From: Marisa cornuarietis
Lineage: Eukaryota > Mollusca > Gastropoda > Architaenioglossa > Ampullariidae
Direction of reading: 5' to 3'
NCBI GenBank assembly: GCA_004794655.1
Contig: SMMW01000575.1
Location: 11,235,001-11,299,000 of the forward strand
DNA: 64,000 nt
Shown here: positions 11,601-21,292 of the stretch, in pieces
Numbering within the stretch: position 1 is the first letter of the stretch
Layout: every line of letters starts with the position of its first letter
Made by a program: the position numbers and the translations under genes
The notes under the pieces: generated by a model
The model's input: only the letters and a program-made list of their open reading frames with translations
Told to the model about the DNA's origin: nothing
Databases searched by the model: none

Positions 11601-14600
11601 CACTTTTCCTCGTATGCTTATGTCTTCATTATCAGTTGCTGCTTTATTAGGAAAATAACTAAATAGAGAAATAAATCTGGAGAGAGAGAGAGAGAGAGAG
11701 AGAGCCGTAGATCTAGTCTTTTAGTTATGTGCTAGGGTGTAACAGTTTGACAAACTGCTTCTTGCTGATGAGGATGTGGCGGTTTGCTTTTAGTCAGCAT
11801 TCCCTTGGCACCACACTCGGTTGATTCGTTTGTTTTGATTACACATTTAATATGATAAGATGAAGAGTTTCTCATAGATATTAAGAAACATCTCGAAATT
11901 AGTGGCTTTGTCACAACCCCTCCGCTCACCGCCGCCTTCACAGTTCCCTTGACCTTTTTATCTCTGACTTTTTTCACCCCATCTTCCCCCTTCACATCGC
12001 TGTCCTCGCACCGTTGTTGAGTGCCAACTGCAGAGATGAAGGTTTTGCATAACACAACAGCCCATATGCTCGACAGAGGTATGTTATTCCATCTGGTGCT
12101 TGTTCCGGGGCTGGCTGCAATCGTAGAAGTCAGTGGAGCAGACGTCCTCAGGATGCGCGAAAAGATCGGGTACCGACACGTAACGTGTTTGTTTATACCC
12201 GGCATCCCTTTCACGTTTTGAATGTAAATGCTTCTCAGGAAGGAGGGGTACATAGAGGCTTTGTTTTTATATCACTGAGAACAAATGCCTTATCTCATCA
12301 ACAGCTGCTTTCTTCGCTTGTTTTTCTCGGCTTTGCTAAAAAAAAAAAGAAAAAAAAGAAAAAAAAAGAAAAAAAAGGAAACGTGTTTAGATCTGCCTTT
12401 CAGAAAAAGCTTTAGTATAATATGAGATAGGCTTAATCGTAATGCCTTAAAACTAGCTTTTCATACTCTGTTTCTAAAACGATAATTTGCTGTCATATTA
12501 CATCGCTTTAGAGATAAGGTACAGCTTGACTGGGTGTTACCTGCATCCCTGGCGCGCTAGCAGAGATCATGCAAAGCAATCAACTTTAACCCTTTCGAGA
12601 GTACAGTGGTGGCAGTTAAGCTATCATAACCCGGAGACATTAACCCTCTGCGTGGATACAAATGTCTTGATACCGTCAATCTTTTGCAAAAAGTTATTTT
12701 CGTTGAGGCTACAGTTGCTAGTATTTTTGGACTTGAGCTCTTAGTAACGGTATCTCATGTCCAAGAGATGTTCGACTCTGCTAACTCGTGTCTCGGTAAA
12801 GGGCTTTTCTGTTGACAAGGCTGGTCACTGGGTACTTAGCTAGGTGGTGTATTCTCGAACAGCGAAGACAAAGCCTTTCATATTCACTGATGAAATCAGT
12901 CAGACAGCGTGTGAGTCTGGGCCATCTCCTCCACACTGTCCCCGTACCTCCAGCTCTCGTGGCTACCAGCAGCATGGCTGTCTTGTCTTCGCATGATTAC
13001 ACCACCTAGGCCTGCTTCAGCTTTTCATCTGCCGAGCTTTGCGCCGACCCCTCGGCATCGTGAGCATGTTGTAAGCTTGCTTGGCATTGTTGTGGAGACC
13101 TGGCAAGCATGCCGGGGCATCTGGATTCCCAGAGGTAGGACTGCGGCCGAGTTGCGGTTCTGATTACGAGTCCCCAGCTCGAAGAGCGTTTGTTTGCAAA
13201 TGAACTTTATTCTGTTGACATTTTTTCCGAGCATTTCTGGAATATCTGCAACCCGCGTCCAGTGTTTTTTTTATCGTCTGTGCACAACCTGCTCTCTTTA
13301 CAATCGTGTATCCTGTCTGCTTTCTCCTCACTCTTGCTTTGAATCATTGTCTGCAAAGCTGCTTATTTATGCTAGCATCTTTTTTCCAGAAGAGATAAAG
13401 CATCACAACCTCGTTCTGAGAACTTCTTCCGATTCGAACTTACGTAAAGAAAGGATTCGAACTATGCGCATGCATTTGGCGTCCAAGTGGTCAGCATGTC
13501 GCCGATCACCACTAACCTATCGCATGTCTTTTGTGGAAGAACATATTAAAGAGAAAAACTTTAATGATTGTCATTTGTTTATTGGAATGCTGCTTTCATC
13601 TTGCTAAGGATGCATGACTGTATCTTTGATGTTCGTTCTTGTCATGAAACGGACACGAGAATAATTTAGAAAAATATTTTAACGGTACTGAAATATACTG
13701 AAAATATGATTTACTCACAATTTGAACATATAAGGAGGTAGGGGTGTAGCCGAGAAACTATAAATCTAAAGAACTTAAAAAATAAAAGGGAGTTATTGCC
13801 ATTTCGTATTAAGTAAGCTGGAACAAACTTTAATGGTTTTACATCTGTAACGTGGCGACATCTTTAGACGAAAGGTAATTCACACAACACGACGCGAGTA
13901 GATTAAAATGCAAAGCGTGTTAACAAGTCTTTGTCCATGTTACTGTAACAGCTAGTAAAGGGACGTGTCAAGAGAAAGGAAAATCAACGTACATAAACGC
14001 ATAGCACAAATTATCAGCACCACACAAATTACCGTTATTTACAACACACATTACCCTTATTACAACACACATTACCCTCATCACTCGCGGTGAGATTAAC
14101 TGCTCTTGATGCCTATAAAATCGAAATGTAAGACAGTAGTCTTTCAGACAACACAAGGCATGATTGCTTGCACGATCGCATGCACACAAGCCTACTTGGG
14201 GTGGTGATGAGGCTGCGAGGTACGAGGTCTTTCTTCCCTTCATGCACACAATAAACACTATTGTGCCTGAACTACCGTCTTTTACGTGGTTTTCATTTTC
14301 AGAAGTCTGTTACTATGAATAGTGCCAACTGTTTTTGTTTCGGTCTGAATTTCTTTTTTAATGATTGGCATGCGCCGTCACCCTTATACTTTCTTGTTGT
14401 ATGTGCAGATGCTGTAGCGATGTACCCCATGCCGCCTGTTTATGCAGCACGAGGCATCATTCCTGCAGTGAACGCTGGGCTCGGCGACCTTCGACCAATC
14501 AGAGCTCGCCATTCTGGTCGCGGCGGCCTAAGTTCCGGTTCCGGCCGAGTCCCGCGACAGCATTTGCCTCACGTGTCCTTCTCTGGGAACCTGGAATACT

Positions 14601-14965
14601 TGGGGGAGAGCTCCACCGACAGAGACGACGAGTTCCCCCCTCCTCCCCCGCCAGCGGAGGAGTCCTCGCCATCCTACGTCGAGCGGAACTTTCCCTCCTT
14701 CGGGTCGTCGCGACCGCCTACCTACCGGAGCGTGCTGCACTCGTACCCGGGTAATTCCGGGTATTCAGGGGTGACCACGAGCATCGTTAGAAACTCTGGG
14801 TTGTCCACACCCCCCTCTGTCCCCGATGGGGGAAGGCAGAGGTGGGGGTCGTCTAGTCTTAATGACGATGACGATGGAACTACCACATCAGGAAGTTACA
14901 CCATTAATCCTGATGACCTTAGGAAAGAAATCGACGAGCTCATTATGAACGATATGATAGTTTGA
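4342..14965 (+). CDS. Protocadherin, seven EC repeats, five coding exons (whole gene)
   Basis: Predicted homophilic calcium-dependent adhesion receptor of the protocadherin family at the plasma membrane. Coding exons are 4342-5808, 6362-7633, 8401-8526, 9179-9320 and 14409-14965; introns are 553, 767, 652 and 5088 bp, all GT-AG, with junction phases 0, 0, 0 and 1 that join without a stop. The product is 1187 residues: signal peptide (about 1-21), EC1-EC7 (about 22-790), membrane span (about 797-821) and a cytoplasmic tail (822-1187). Inter-repeat calcium motifs of DxND type lie at residues 133, 247, 355, 460, 565 and 672. EC1 has Cys97-x5-Cys103, the disulfide loop typical of protocadherins. 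Seven repeats and an RVxF-like tail motif point to the vertebrate delta-1 type (PCDH1/7/9/11) as nearest relative; orthology is inference. A different acceptor or an extra cassette exon in the tail cannot be excluded. Confidence 0.9.
6362..7633 (+). CDS. Protocadherin exon 2: rest of EC5, EC6, EC7, membrane span, proximal tail
   Basis: Codes residues 490-913. The acceptor is tttcag at 6356-6361. The first residues, VSARDPDTG, complete the cadherin strand begun in exon 1. EC5 carries VDRE (532) and ends EDENDERP (565); EC6 carries FDRE (638) and ends DDNDNRP (672); EC7 has ATDTDDG but lacks the DRE element, as expected for a membrane-proximal repeat. A hydrophobic span at about 797-821 is followed by the stop-transfer run RRIDRERRQKR. 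The tail begins with a Ser-rich stretch, then KKKEVSF (875-881), a PP1 RVxF-type docking candidate matching the delta-1 CM3 idea, and MSTFKS (900-905), a fit to the WAVE-binding WIRS pattern. The donor is CAG/gtaaga at 7633/7634, phase 0. Reading through would add 38 residues before a stop. Confidence 0.9.
8401..8526 (+). CDS. Protocadherin exon 3: cytoplasmic tail
   Basis: Codes residues 914-955. The acceptor is gcgcag at 8395-8400 and the donor is GAG/gtgagt at 8526/8527, both phase 0. The peptide includes GMLNIPVSHRM and ends NHLQTVHEEE, conserved-looking tail sequence rather than a catalytic domain. The exon is 126 bp, so skipping it would keep the frame, making it a candidate cassette exon. 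The adjoining intron 3 starts with an open frame that runs into a (TG)n tract at 8592-8633. The acceptor could also fall a few codons away; the frame is fixed by the strong donor. Confidence 0.75.
8592..8646. repeat. (TG)n(GA)n microsatellite in intron 3
   Basis: About 21 TG units followed by (GA)6. It lies 66 bp after the exon 3 donor and is in frame with a read-through, which would give a Val-Cys repeat. Confidence 0.95.
9179..9320 (+). CDS. Protocadherin exon 4: tail with TSDSGRGGSED motif
   Basis: Codes residues 956-1002 plus the first base of codon 1003. The segment SGETGTSDSGRGGSEDD (about 975-991) resembles the conserved DSGRG-type tail motif of delta protocadherins and is probably phosphorylated, though no kinase can be named. 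The acceptor is taken as cgacag at 9173-9178; an alternative in-frame acceptor nine bases downstream (tgtcag at 9182-9187) would remove three residues. The donor is GCAG/gtgtgt at 9320/9321, phase 1. The pyrimidine tract before this exon is weak, which fits regulated inclusion. Intron retention here would add only Gly-Val and a stop. Confidence 0.8.
9321..9438. repeat. Degenerate minisatellite, four units of 29-30 bp
   Basis: Units start at 9321, 9351, 9381 and 9410. Each has the form (t/g)tgtagacagaaaaacc followed by a T-rich half ending in tca(c/g)a; unit 3 has ttacagacag in place of tgtgtagacag. The first base of unit 1 is the first base of the intron, so the exon 4 splice donor is part of the repeat. 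Confidence 0.75.
9538..9831. mobile_element. Foldback/MITE-like DNA transposon, copy 1
   Basis: Flanked by TTAA on both sides (9538-9541 and 9828-9831). The arms are long imperfect inverted repeats: the left arm reads ccgtggttacgaag at 9558 and the right arm in reverse complement reads ccgtagttatgaag; the similarity continues through gggcaa...gggaactc...tccagac, about 85 bp per arm. The centre carries a (CAG)n run and ctcctggagcc. No transposase is encoded, so this is non-autonomous. TTAA flanks are what piggyBac-type insertion gives, but the superfamily is inference. A second copy lies at 23667-23974. Confidence 0.7.
11680..11704. repeat. (AG)n microsatellite
   Basis: About 12 uninterrupted AG units in intron 4. 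Confidence 0.9.
13440..13525 (-). mobile_element. tRNA-derived SINE head
   Basis: On the minus strand an A-box-like taggttagtggtg is followed about 45 bases later by the B-box-like agttcgaatcc, with an anticodon-arm-like stretch between, giving the size of a tRNA. The 5' edge and body of the element are not sharply defined, and pairing of the arms is too poor for a functional tRNA gene. Confidence 0.5.
14409..14965 (+). CDS. Protocadherin exon 5: distal tail with Pro-rich and PDZ-type ends
   Basis: Codes the rest of D1003 through V1187; stop TGA at 14963-14965. The acceptor is tgtgcag at 14402-14408 and joins exon 4 in phase 1 to make codon GAT. The sequence shows FPPPPPP within an acidic context (1078-1084), the form bound by Ena/VASP EVH1 domains; PPTY (1105-1108), a PPxY motif for WW domains; an Asp run (about 1155); and a C-terminus DMIV, a hydrophobic-x-hydrophobic end of class II PDZ-ligand type. 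These functions are inferred from motif form only. The region is otherwise rich in Ser, Gly and Pro and predicted disordered. Confidence 0.85.
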
Positions 14966-15217
14966 AAGGGAACTGAGGGCAGAAACAATCATTTCCCATC
15001 CACACCCTCCAAAAGAGAGGTTTGCAAAGAACATGTGATAACCCCAAGCAGATTTTGCTCGATCATTTCATTGATTGTGTATTTATGTACATATTGAATA
15101 CGTGAGATTGAAGGCGCACATCAGAGGACCCTATTATGCATTGAAATCAAGAATCGATCTCACAAGACTCAAACGGGTGGATAAATTGATCATCCGATGT
15201 TTCATCCATTCTGAAAA

Positions 15218-15632
15218 CTAATTTGATGATCTTTTAATAAAGATGTTCCGGGACTTGGAAGGTGTAGAGACACTTTCCGGACCGAGGAAGGCATCTACAC
15301 TCCAGTCTCCCTCCTCCTTCCTCAGCAGCGACAACATTTCTTTGCATTTCTTCACGTCACAGGCTTGTGCAGGACCAAGCGACACGATAATGAGATCGCT
15401 CCCAGTCACAAGGGGAGCTTTCGAAAACAATTTTCTCGCCTGATTGAAGGAAATAATGTTCTTGAGAAGCGCTCCGGAAGTGAAGCAAATACACTCTGCG
15501 AACTGAATATCCCTCCCATCTTGAGTCACAAAGCTGCGCTCTCCAGTCTCGGGAAAACGGATTCTGTGCAGGCGACAGCCAGCGTTGCGTGCCAGCGTAA
15601 GCCAAAAAGCGAGATCGGGCGATCAGCGCCAT
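15218..15632 (-). CDS. Candidate small minus-strand gene, frame uncertain
   Basis: Two minus-strand frames overlap. One begins with ATG at 15630-15632 (A at -3), MALIARSRFLAYAGTQRW, an Arg-rich, acid-free start resembling a mitochondrial presequence, and ends at 15357. The other is open from 15622 to a TAG at 15218-15220 (134 codons, no early ATG) and contains FPETGERSF, QDGRDIQFAE and LGPAQACDVKKCKEM, which look protein-like. They could be one gene with a frameshift, or the second could be an exon entered from an acceptor such as cctgcacag near 15564. A perfect NRF1-type site lies about 80 bp upstream. Other frames are also open in this GC-rich stretch, which weakens the case. Convergent with the protocadherin, 252 bp from stop to stop. 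Product not recognised. Confidence 0.35.
15236..15241 (+). promoter_or_regulatory. Candidate poly(A) signal of the protocadherin
   Basis: AATAAA lies 271 bases after the protocadherin stop and is the first such hexamer on this strand downstream of it. If used, the 3' UTR would overlap the end of the antisense open frame at 15218-15622. Transcript ends are not shown by the sequence itself. Confidence 0.4.
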
Positions 15633-15711
15633 TGTGTCGAACTTCTGCGGGGCGATTTCAGGGGTGAGCACTCGTTTAAACTTAAATCACGCAAAACCGC
15701 TTCAGAAGACA

Positions 15712-15723
15712 CGCGCATGCGCA
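15712..15723. promoter_or_regulatory. NRF1-type palindrome CGCGCATGCGCA
   Basis: A perfect match to the YGCGCAYGCGCR consensus of NRF1, a factor conserved across animals and frequent in promoters of nuclear genes for mitochondrial function. It lies 80 bp upstream of the minus-strand ATG at 15632, the spacing of a core promoter site. Confidence 0.5.
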
Positions 15724-18700
15724 GTGGTAGCGCTGTGATCTCAACGCAAGGATGTCTTTCGCTGTCTCCTCGTCCTTGTGTGTGCGCTGCCTGCACTACC
15801 TCTTTCACTTTCCGCTTGCATCGAAAATTTCGGTTTTTTTTTTTTTTAAGACACAAAATGGATGCTCTGGTGTTGGACGCTAACTCTCTGTGCAGATGAT
15901 TTCACTGTAATGGAAACTGGAATGTGGACACAACACGGCAGGATGACAACAAGCAAAAAAAAACTAACAAAAACAGAAAAAAACAAAATTATTCCATCTT
16001 GTCGATGTCTTTTTGATGATGCTGTGCAAACTTTCGTAAGGATCTATTTCTCGCCACTTGCGCAAACGAAAAAAAAAATTATCAAACAAATAAACAGAAT
16101 TGTATGACGCAGGACAATCATTTCTACCCGCGACCGGAAATTAGAGGTTCGCCATTACGTATTGCAAGCACGCACGCCCACGTGCTCACTGCAGGTGTTT
16201 TGCATGCACGGACACTGACATCGCTCAAACGCTTCACCCGTCCACCCTTCCCTCTCCCACCCCCCGGCACCTCTACGGCTGTCGCCTGTAGTACCCCGAG
16301 GGTATCCGTGAAGAAGCCAAGTAGATATCATCGCACCGGGGTTTTCTGTTATGGCTGCTGGCGCTTGAAAATTGAAAAGCTCCAGCTCTTCATCAACGTG
16401 TGCATCTTTATCTTTTGTTGGCCTTTTTAATCGAACTTATTTCGTATATTTAAATATGTTTGGCAAAAAATAATATGCCAAACATTGCCACTTGTTCGAC
16501 AATATGGGTCGGGTTAAAAAGACCCATGGGCTGGGGAGGTGAGATTGGGGGGGGGGGAGTATGAAATTATTGTGCCAAATTGTTACAATGTTTTCGCTGT
16601 ATGGAACACCAGTTCCAGCGCAATTTTCCATCATCTCTCTTATCTTTTCCAACTTCGAGCTCAGATGTGCGTACAAGTATCAGGTTGACTGCATAAAAAC
16701 AGACGGACACAGAAAATAATCACAAATCTTTACGTGTTACAATTTTTTTCCAGAAACTAATGTCTTTGGTTACAGCAGTAGACGTTTTGCTGATGTATGT
16801 GCAACGTAATCATCGGGCAAAGTATGTGTTTCGCTGTTGTTGGCTTCCTGTACTTACGGTTATTAAAAAGTTTTGTTTTTACGACGCTGACAGAGATGAT
16901 AAGGCATATTTTTCATAGTTTCTTCGTGTTGCCAAGAATAATTGAACACAGAATGTGTTGACGTCGAGAATCAAATACGCATTCCTGGGCATTTTTTTCA
17001 GATCAGAGAAAGAATCTGGCTTTAAAAGTTAGCTGCATTTACTCACGGATGATATGTATGTACGTGTCTCAAACGATGTGTAAAATTACGTTGAAGAGAG
17101 AAAGAGAGAGAAAAAAGTTTAGTAATGATTTCCTATGGTCATTAATAAATCTGCAGGTAGACGCAAGAATGAGAGTGAAGGAGATGAGTTGGATGTGTTT
17201 TCATGAAGTGGATGTTTCTATGTAGCTGAATATGTGTTTCCCAGTCTGTGTATTGCAAGACCTGATCACTGCCTTGAAGCAGGCGTCCTACCACGAACTT
17301 TTCTATACACGTCTGTGGTCCTACGTATGTCACATGCTTTCCGTGCACCGAGGACGTCCTCACAACGATCGATGTAAATACGTCACGAAAGACGATGGAA
17401 GCCAGCCGTGGCCATGGAGGGTTGCTGTTGTCCCCTGTACAGAACTGACTTTCCCATTTCGTCCTTCTTAGAACTGAACCTCTCATTTCATCCTTCCTTC
17501 TGCTCCTCATCTAGAGACCACGAGCGACGTGTTACATTGCTACACTGCTCACTCTCAATTGTCTCTTGATACCAAAAATCTTTTTTGTACGTGTTTTCGT
17601 GGAATCGACAGGCACGAATGGTCTATGGATTACTCTAATTAGAGACACGGAAATAGATTTATAGATTAATGAAACCTAGTCGCACAAAAGTGGTATTGAT
17701 CAACTTTAACTGTGTCAATTTACAAAAAGTTTTTTTCAGTCGATAATCCAGATAGATTTTTGGATGAAAAAAACTGTCATTTCTGTGAATGAGTTTCTGA
17801 AAACACCTGGTGATATTTAACATCTTTTAGGTATAGACACTTCCTCTGATTTTTGTACCTAAGATTTTCGGGTACGCATATAATTTTTTAAGTAACACTG
17901 TTTAAAGCTTTCAGTCCTTTTTTCTTTTTTTGTTTTGTTTTGTGAAGGTGCGAGATACTGAGGGAGCTTGTTATGCAGGTGGGCAGTGCTGACAGCAATG
18001 CCTGGCGTTACATGCACACCTTTCTTGTATTATATGTGTACATGGCATCGAATGGAAATATAATGATGTTGAAAATAACCGTTGCCTGTGTTGTTATCTG
18101 TAAGACAAAAACTAGTTTGCAGGCGTAAGTGACGTATCCATGAGCCTGGATGACCAATAGGTAATACAACTGAAGTTTTGCAACTGTTTTAGCAACTGAC
18201 TGTGACGTTGGTCACTGTGTTTTCCCTTCTGTCCGGTAAACCGTTAAGTTGGTGGTGTTGTTGGATTTTTTGTTGATACCATTCTTTTTTTAGGACTTAA
18301 AAAGATGAGACATTTAAAAACGTATACAGCACGGCTTCTAGAATTCTACAGGTAATACGTTCAGGCAAAATTTTGTAATGACTTTCAGCGGGAATGGTGG
18401 GTCGAAGTGCAGGTGACAGTTTCCAAGTGTTCGGCTTCACTCACCCCCACCCCCACCTATATACACACAAATGGTTCATCTTTTGATGGGGGGAGGGGGA
18501 GACGTACGTAGATAATTTGCACTAGGTAAGTGCCTGTCATTTACTCTCACGTTTCGCAGTCGACGCTTTGCTTCCTTGCTGGGTAGAAAGGCCGCCGCCA
18601 ATTATGACTGCACATTACGAGAAATTATGACAATCTGTCATCGCCTCGCAGAGAGTCCTGGTCATGAGGAGCAGTCAATGTTCGTAGCTAATTTATTCAT

Positions 18701-18807
18701 CAATTCTGCTCTTGCAGACATATTGTTGTAACCGCAGAGATCGGAGAACTTTTGAATGCAGAAGACTATACCATGTATGAGCACCACTCAAAGACATGCA
18801 AACAAAT

Positions 18808-18808
<1 letters not shown>

Positions 18809-18845
<37 letters not shown>
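18809..18845. repeat. (CA)n microsatellite
   Basis: About 18 CA units. Confidence 0.95.
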
Positions 18846-18847
<2 letters not shown>

Positions 18848-19254
18848 GGAATATTTTTTTCCTAAAATCAGGGCGGGACACATCTGTCGTCAGGACTTAC
18901 AGAGAACTAGAATGTTCTTACCTTAGTTGCCCACAGTAAAGGGGCAACCACCTGCTAAAGGAGAAAATATGGACAGCAAAGGGGCAAACACCTGATCATA
19001 GAGGGATGTTCATCTGAGGACTAGCGGAATCGTCGTGCCAATGCATCGGGTTTCCTATATATATGCTGAGGAACACATTCGAAATATTGGTTTACTTTGA
19101 GACACTATATAAAATACCGCAACAATTAACAGGGATGAAATATTATCAATATGCATGCAACGTGCTGAAAAATGTAGCAGGGATCGTGTTTTAAATTGCG
19201 AGCCGCTACCTTAAGATGAAGTTCTACAGCGATCTTTGTTGAGGACAACGCTCA

Positions 19255-19256
<2 letters not shown>

Positions 19257-19305
<49 letters not shown>
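19257..19305. repeat. (TG)n microsatellite
   Basis: About 24 TG units. Confidence 0.95.
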
Positions 19306-19309
<4 letters not shown>

Positions 19310-20080
19310 GGGCATGGAACTGTGCGTGAGCATGCTAGAATACTAGTGTTTTACAGATATAGAAGGGTTTTAGCGTCATACACTTTAAAAGAGTGGTGAC
19401 ATCATTAGACGTCCTTTTCGAAGAGAGCACTTGTATCGCGTGCTTCCCTGTCAAAAAGGCAAGCTCAGTGCACTGCACATGAAGATCAAATATCAGTCCA
19501 ATGAAGAAAAAAAAACACGAAGATGATGTGATACAACATTACAATTTGGCAAGAGCCAGTTTCTCTTAGGAAGAATACAGTAAGAAGATCCTTTAATCAT
19601 AAAATATTTAGCGGCTGAAGCTGGCATCACCTACCAAGATGACGTTTTGTGGGTCCCGGCTACAGGGGTCTCTGTGAGCTTATAGGAACTAAATCCCTTA
19701 AAATTTGCATGCTTGAGATACACCGGCAGGTGTGCTCGCGGGTAAATATTTCACGTGTGTGTATGCATGCGTGCTCACGTGCACATTTGTGTGTGGCCTG
19801 TGTTGCTGTGTAGGCGTGAGTGCGTCAGATTAGCGCTTGTTCAATTTATGTATCACACCCGTCACGAGATGCTGACGCCTTCCCTGCCGGTCGAGAAGGC
19901 CAAGACAGTGCGCCATCTAATTTGATCAAAATGCGGCTTCACGATATCCTTTCCCATCCGCTCTGCCTCCTGGGATGCGGTCAGCAACTCGCAGGGCACA
20001 GCTAATTCGCACTCAGTCCAACTAAACCTCACCAAGTCTGGCCAGCCAAGGCCCCTCCGAAGCCCTTGCAAACAAGACAC

Positions 20081-20195
20081 AACCGGAAGTGGTCATTGTT
20101 ATGTTCGGCACATCGAAGCGCATACACGTTAGACTCGCAGCTAACGGTTTTTCGGCCCGCGTTGCCCGAACCGGACACGTCATTAACTGTGGGCT
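20081..20195 (+). promoter_or_regulatory. Possible promoter and first exon (ETS site, ATG, GT donor)
   Basis: aaccggaagtgg, an ETS-type core, lies ten bases before an ATG at 20101 that opens a 31-codon frame (MFGTSKRIHVRLAANGFSAR and on), ending at a possible donor CTT/gtaagg at 20195/20196. The peptide is basic, without acidic residues. No downstream exon was identified, so this is weak. Confidence 0.2.
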
Positions 20196-21080
20196 TGTAA
20201 GGGGGGAGGGGGGAGGCAGCAAGGTTCTTTTTTTTTTCTCTCCTTTTCTTGCCATCATTGGCTTGTTGGCGCTGCTCTGAACTCCCAGGAGAAACATTTC
20301 GCTTAGACACCCTTTATCGACGCCCCGGGAATGCCAGAACTTTCTCCTTTCAATACCGGAACGAAGGTAAGCTATGGCCAGCGAAATGGCTTTCTATTTC
20401 ATTCTCGTAATTAGACTCAAATGAGCAGTCTTGGCACCGACGGAGGCAGAATACGCTGTATCAGGGTGATGTCAAACTAGCTTTGTAGCAAATTTGTCTC
20501 TGACGGGTGAAGTGCTCTCTCTTTCTCTTTCTCTCTCTCTCTCTTTCTCTCTTCTATGGTGTGGGGTGTGTGTTTTGTACTCCATGGTATGCAAGCAGCT
20601 AAAAACATTCACTTGGACTAGCTTCAATTGCATTTCTGATAATGTCGAGCATCCTTTTGTACCCAACCATATAATTAGATTTAACTTACTGTAAGTACTA
20701 CTTTCGCGTTCAAAAAAAAAAAACTTACTTGTTTCTAAAAGGTTCCTATGCACGTAATATCCTATTAAATTAAATACTTATGTCAATGTCTAGTTATAAC
20801 AAGTCAACGCGCAGTACTTCCAATCCACTCTTTATTCCCAAGCAGTCACATCCCACAGTTTTTGTTTTCTCGATGTATTGTTAAAATCATGTCTTTTATT
20901 TCATTCTCATTCTAGGTCATTATGGGATCGAGGACTCGGTGGTATTAAGTTCAAAGCGACTCGTAGGCGTGCGTCAACAAGCATAATCTTCTACCTCCTC
21001 CTCAAAAAAAAAAAAAAAGATTCTGGCATCGTTCCACAAACTGTTTAAAAAGCCCGAAGTGTCTTTGAACGGCGCCATCC

Positions 21081-21153
21081 GATTGGCTATTACTTTCTCT
21101 CCCACGTTCCATTATTTACGTCTCGCCGGAAGTGTGTAAAGTGTAGGCCGTAA
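21081..21153 (+). promoter_or_regulatory. Candidate housekeeping-type promoter
   Basis: An inverted CCAAT box (gattggct, 21081-21088) and an ETS core (gccggaagtg, 21125-21134) lie 66 and 20 bp upstream of an ATG at 21154. The combination without a TATA box is typical of broadly expressed animal genes. A ctgggtag element at about 21279, in the following exon, resembles half of a ZNF143 site. Confidence 0.4.
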
Positions 21154-21292
21154 ATGTCGCGTGATTTCTTTCGGTCGTTGTTACTGCCTACAGCTGGCGT
21201 TGATAGCACTTTGGTCATTAAAAGCTTCTATGGAATCGATGATCAAGCGCGGCTTTTCCTACACAAACAGGTGGGATTCTGGGTAGTTCGAG
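21154..21292 (+). CDS. Candidate first coding exon or 49-residue ORF
   Basis: ATG at 21154 opens a frame that reads MSRDFFRSLLLPTAGVDSTL then VIKSFYGIDDQARLFLHKQ, and VGFWVVR to a strong donor CGAG/gtaaga at 21292/21293; unspliced, the frame stops at 21301-21303 after 49 residues. An alternative donor is CAG/gtggga at 21270. Residue composition is protein-like and it sits directly behind CCAAT and ETS motifs. I do not recognise the protein and could not place the next exon. It is shorter than usual ORF cut-offs and easily missed. Confidence 0.35.

Larger units (their letters stand above)
9321..14408 (+). other. Intron 4 of the protocadherin (5.1 kb)
   Basis: This is by far the longest intron of the gene. 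In order it holds a degenerate 29-30 bp tandem repeat at the donor (9321-9438), an inverted-repeat element (9538-9831), an (AG)n tract (11680-11704), a minus-strand open frame at 11732-12253, a poly(A)-rich tract (12339-12380) and a tRNA-like SINE head in antisense (13440-13525). Further cassette exons for alternative tails could be here but none is evident. Confidence 0.7.
15730..20080. other. Intergenic, no gene recognised
   Basis: Low-complexity and AT-rich sequence with poly(A) and poly(T) runs, (CA)n at 18809-18845 and (TG)n at 19257-19305. A short direct duplication (aaaggggcaa(c/a)cacctg) occurs at about 18937 and 18978. Open frames are short and without coding signs. Confidence 0.5.

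Noticed and set aside
13194..13607. 137-codon plus-strand frame
   Set aside because: Overlaps the antisense SINE head; no protein-like features.
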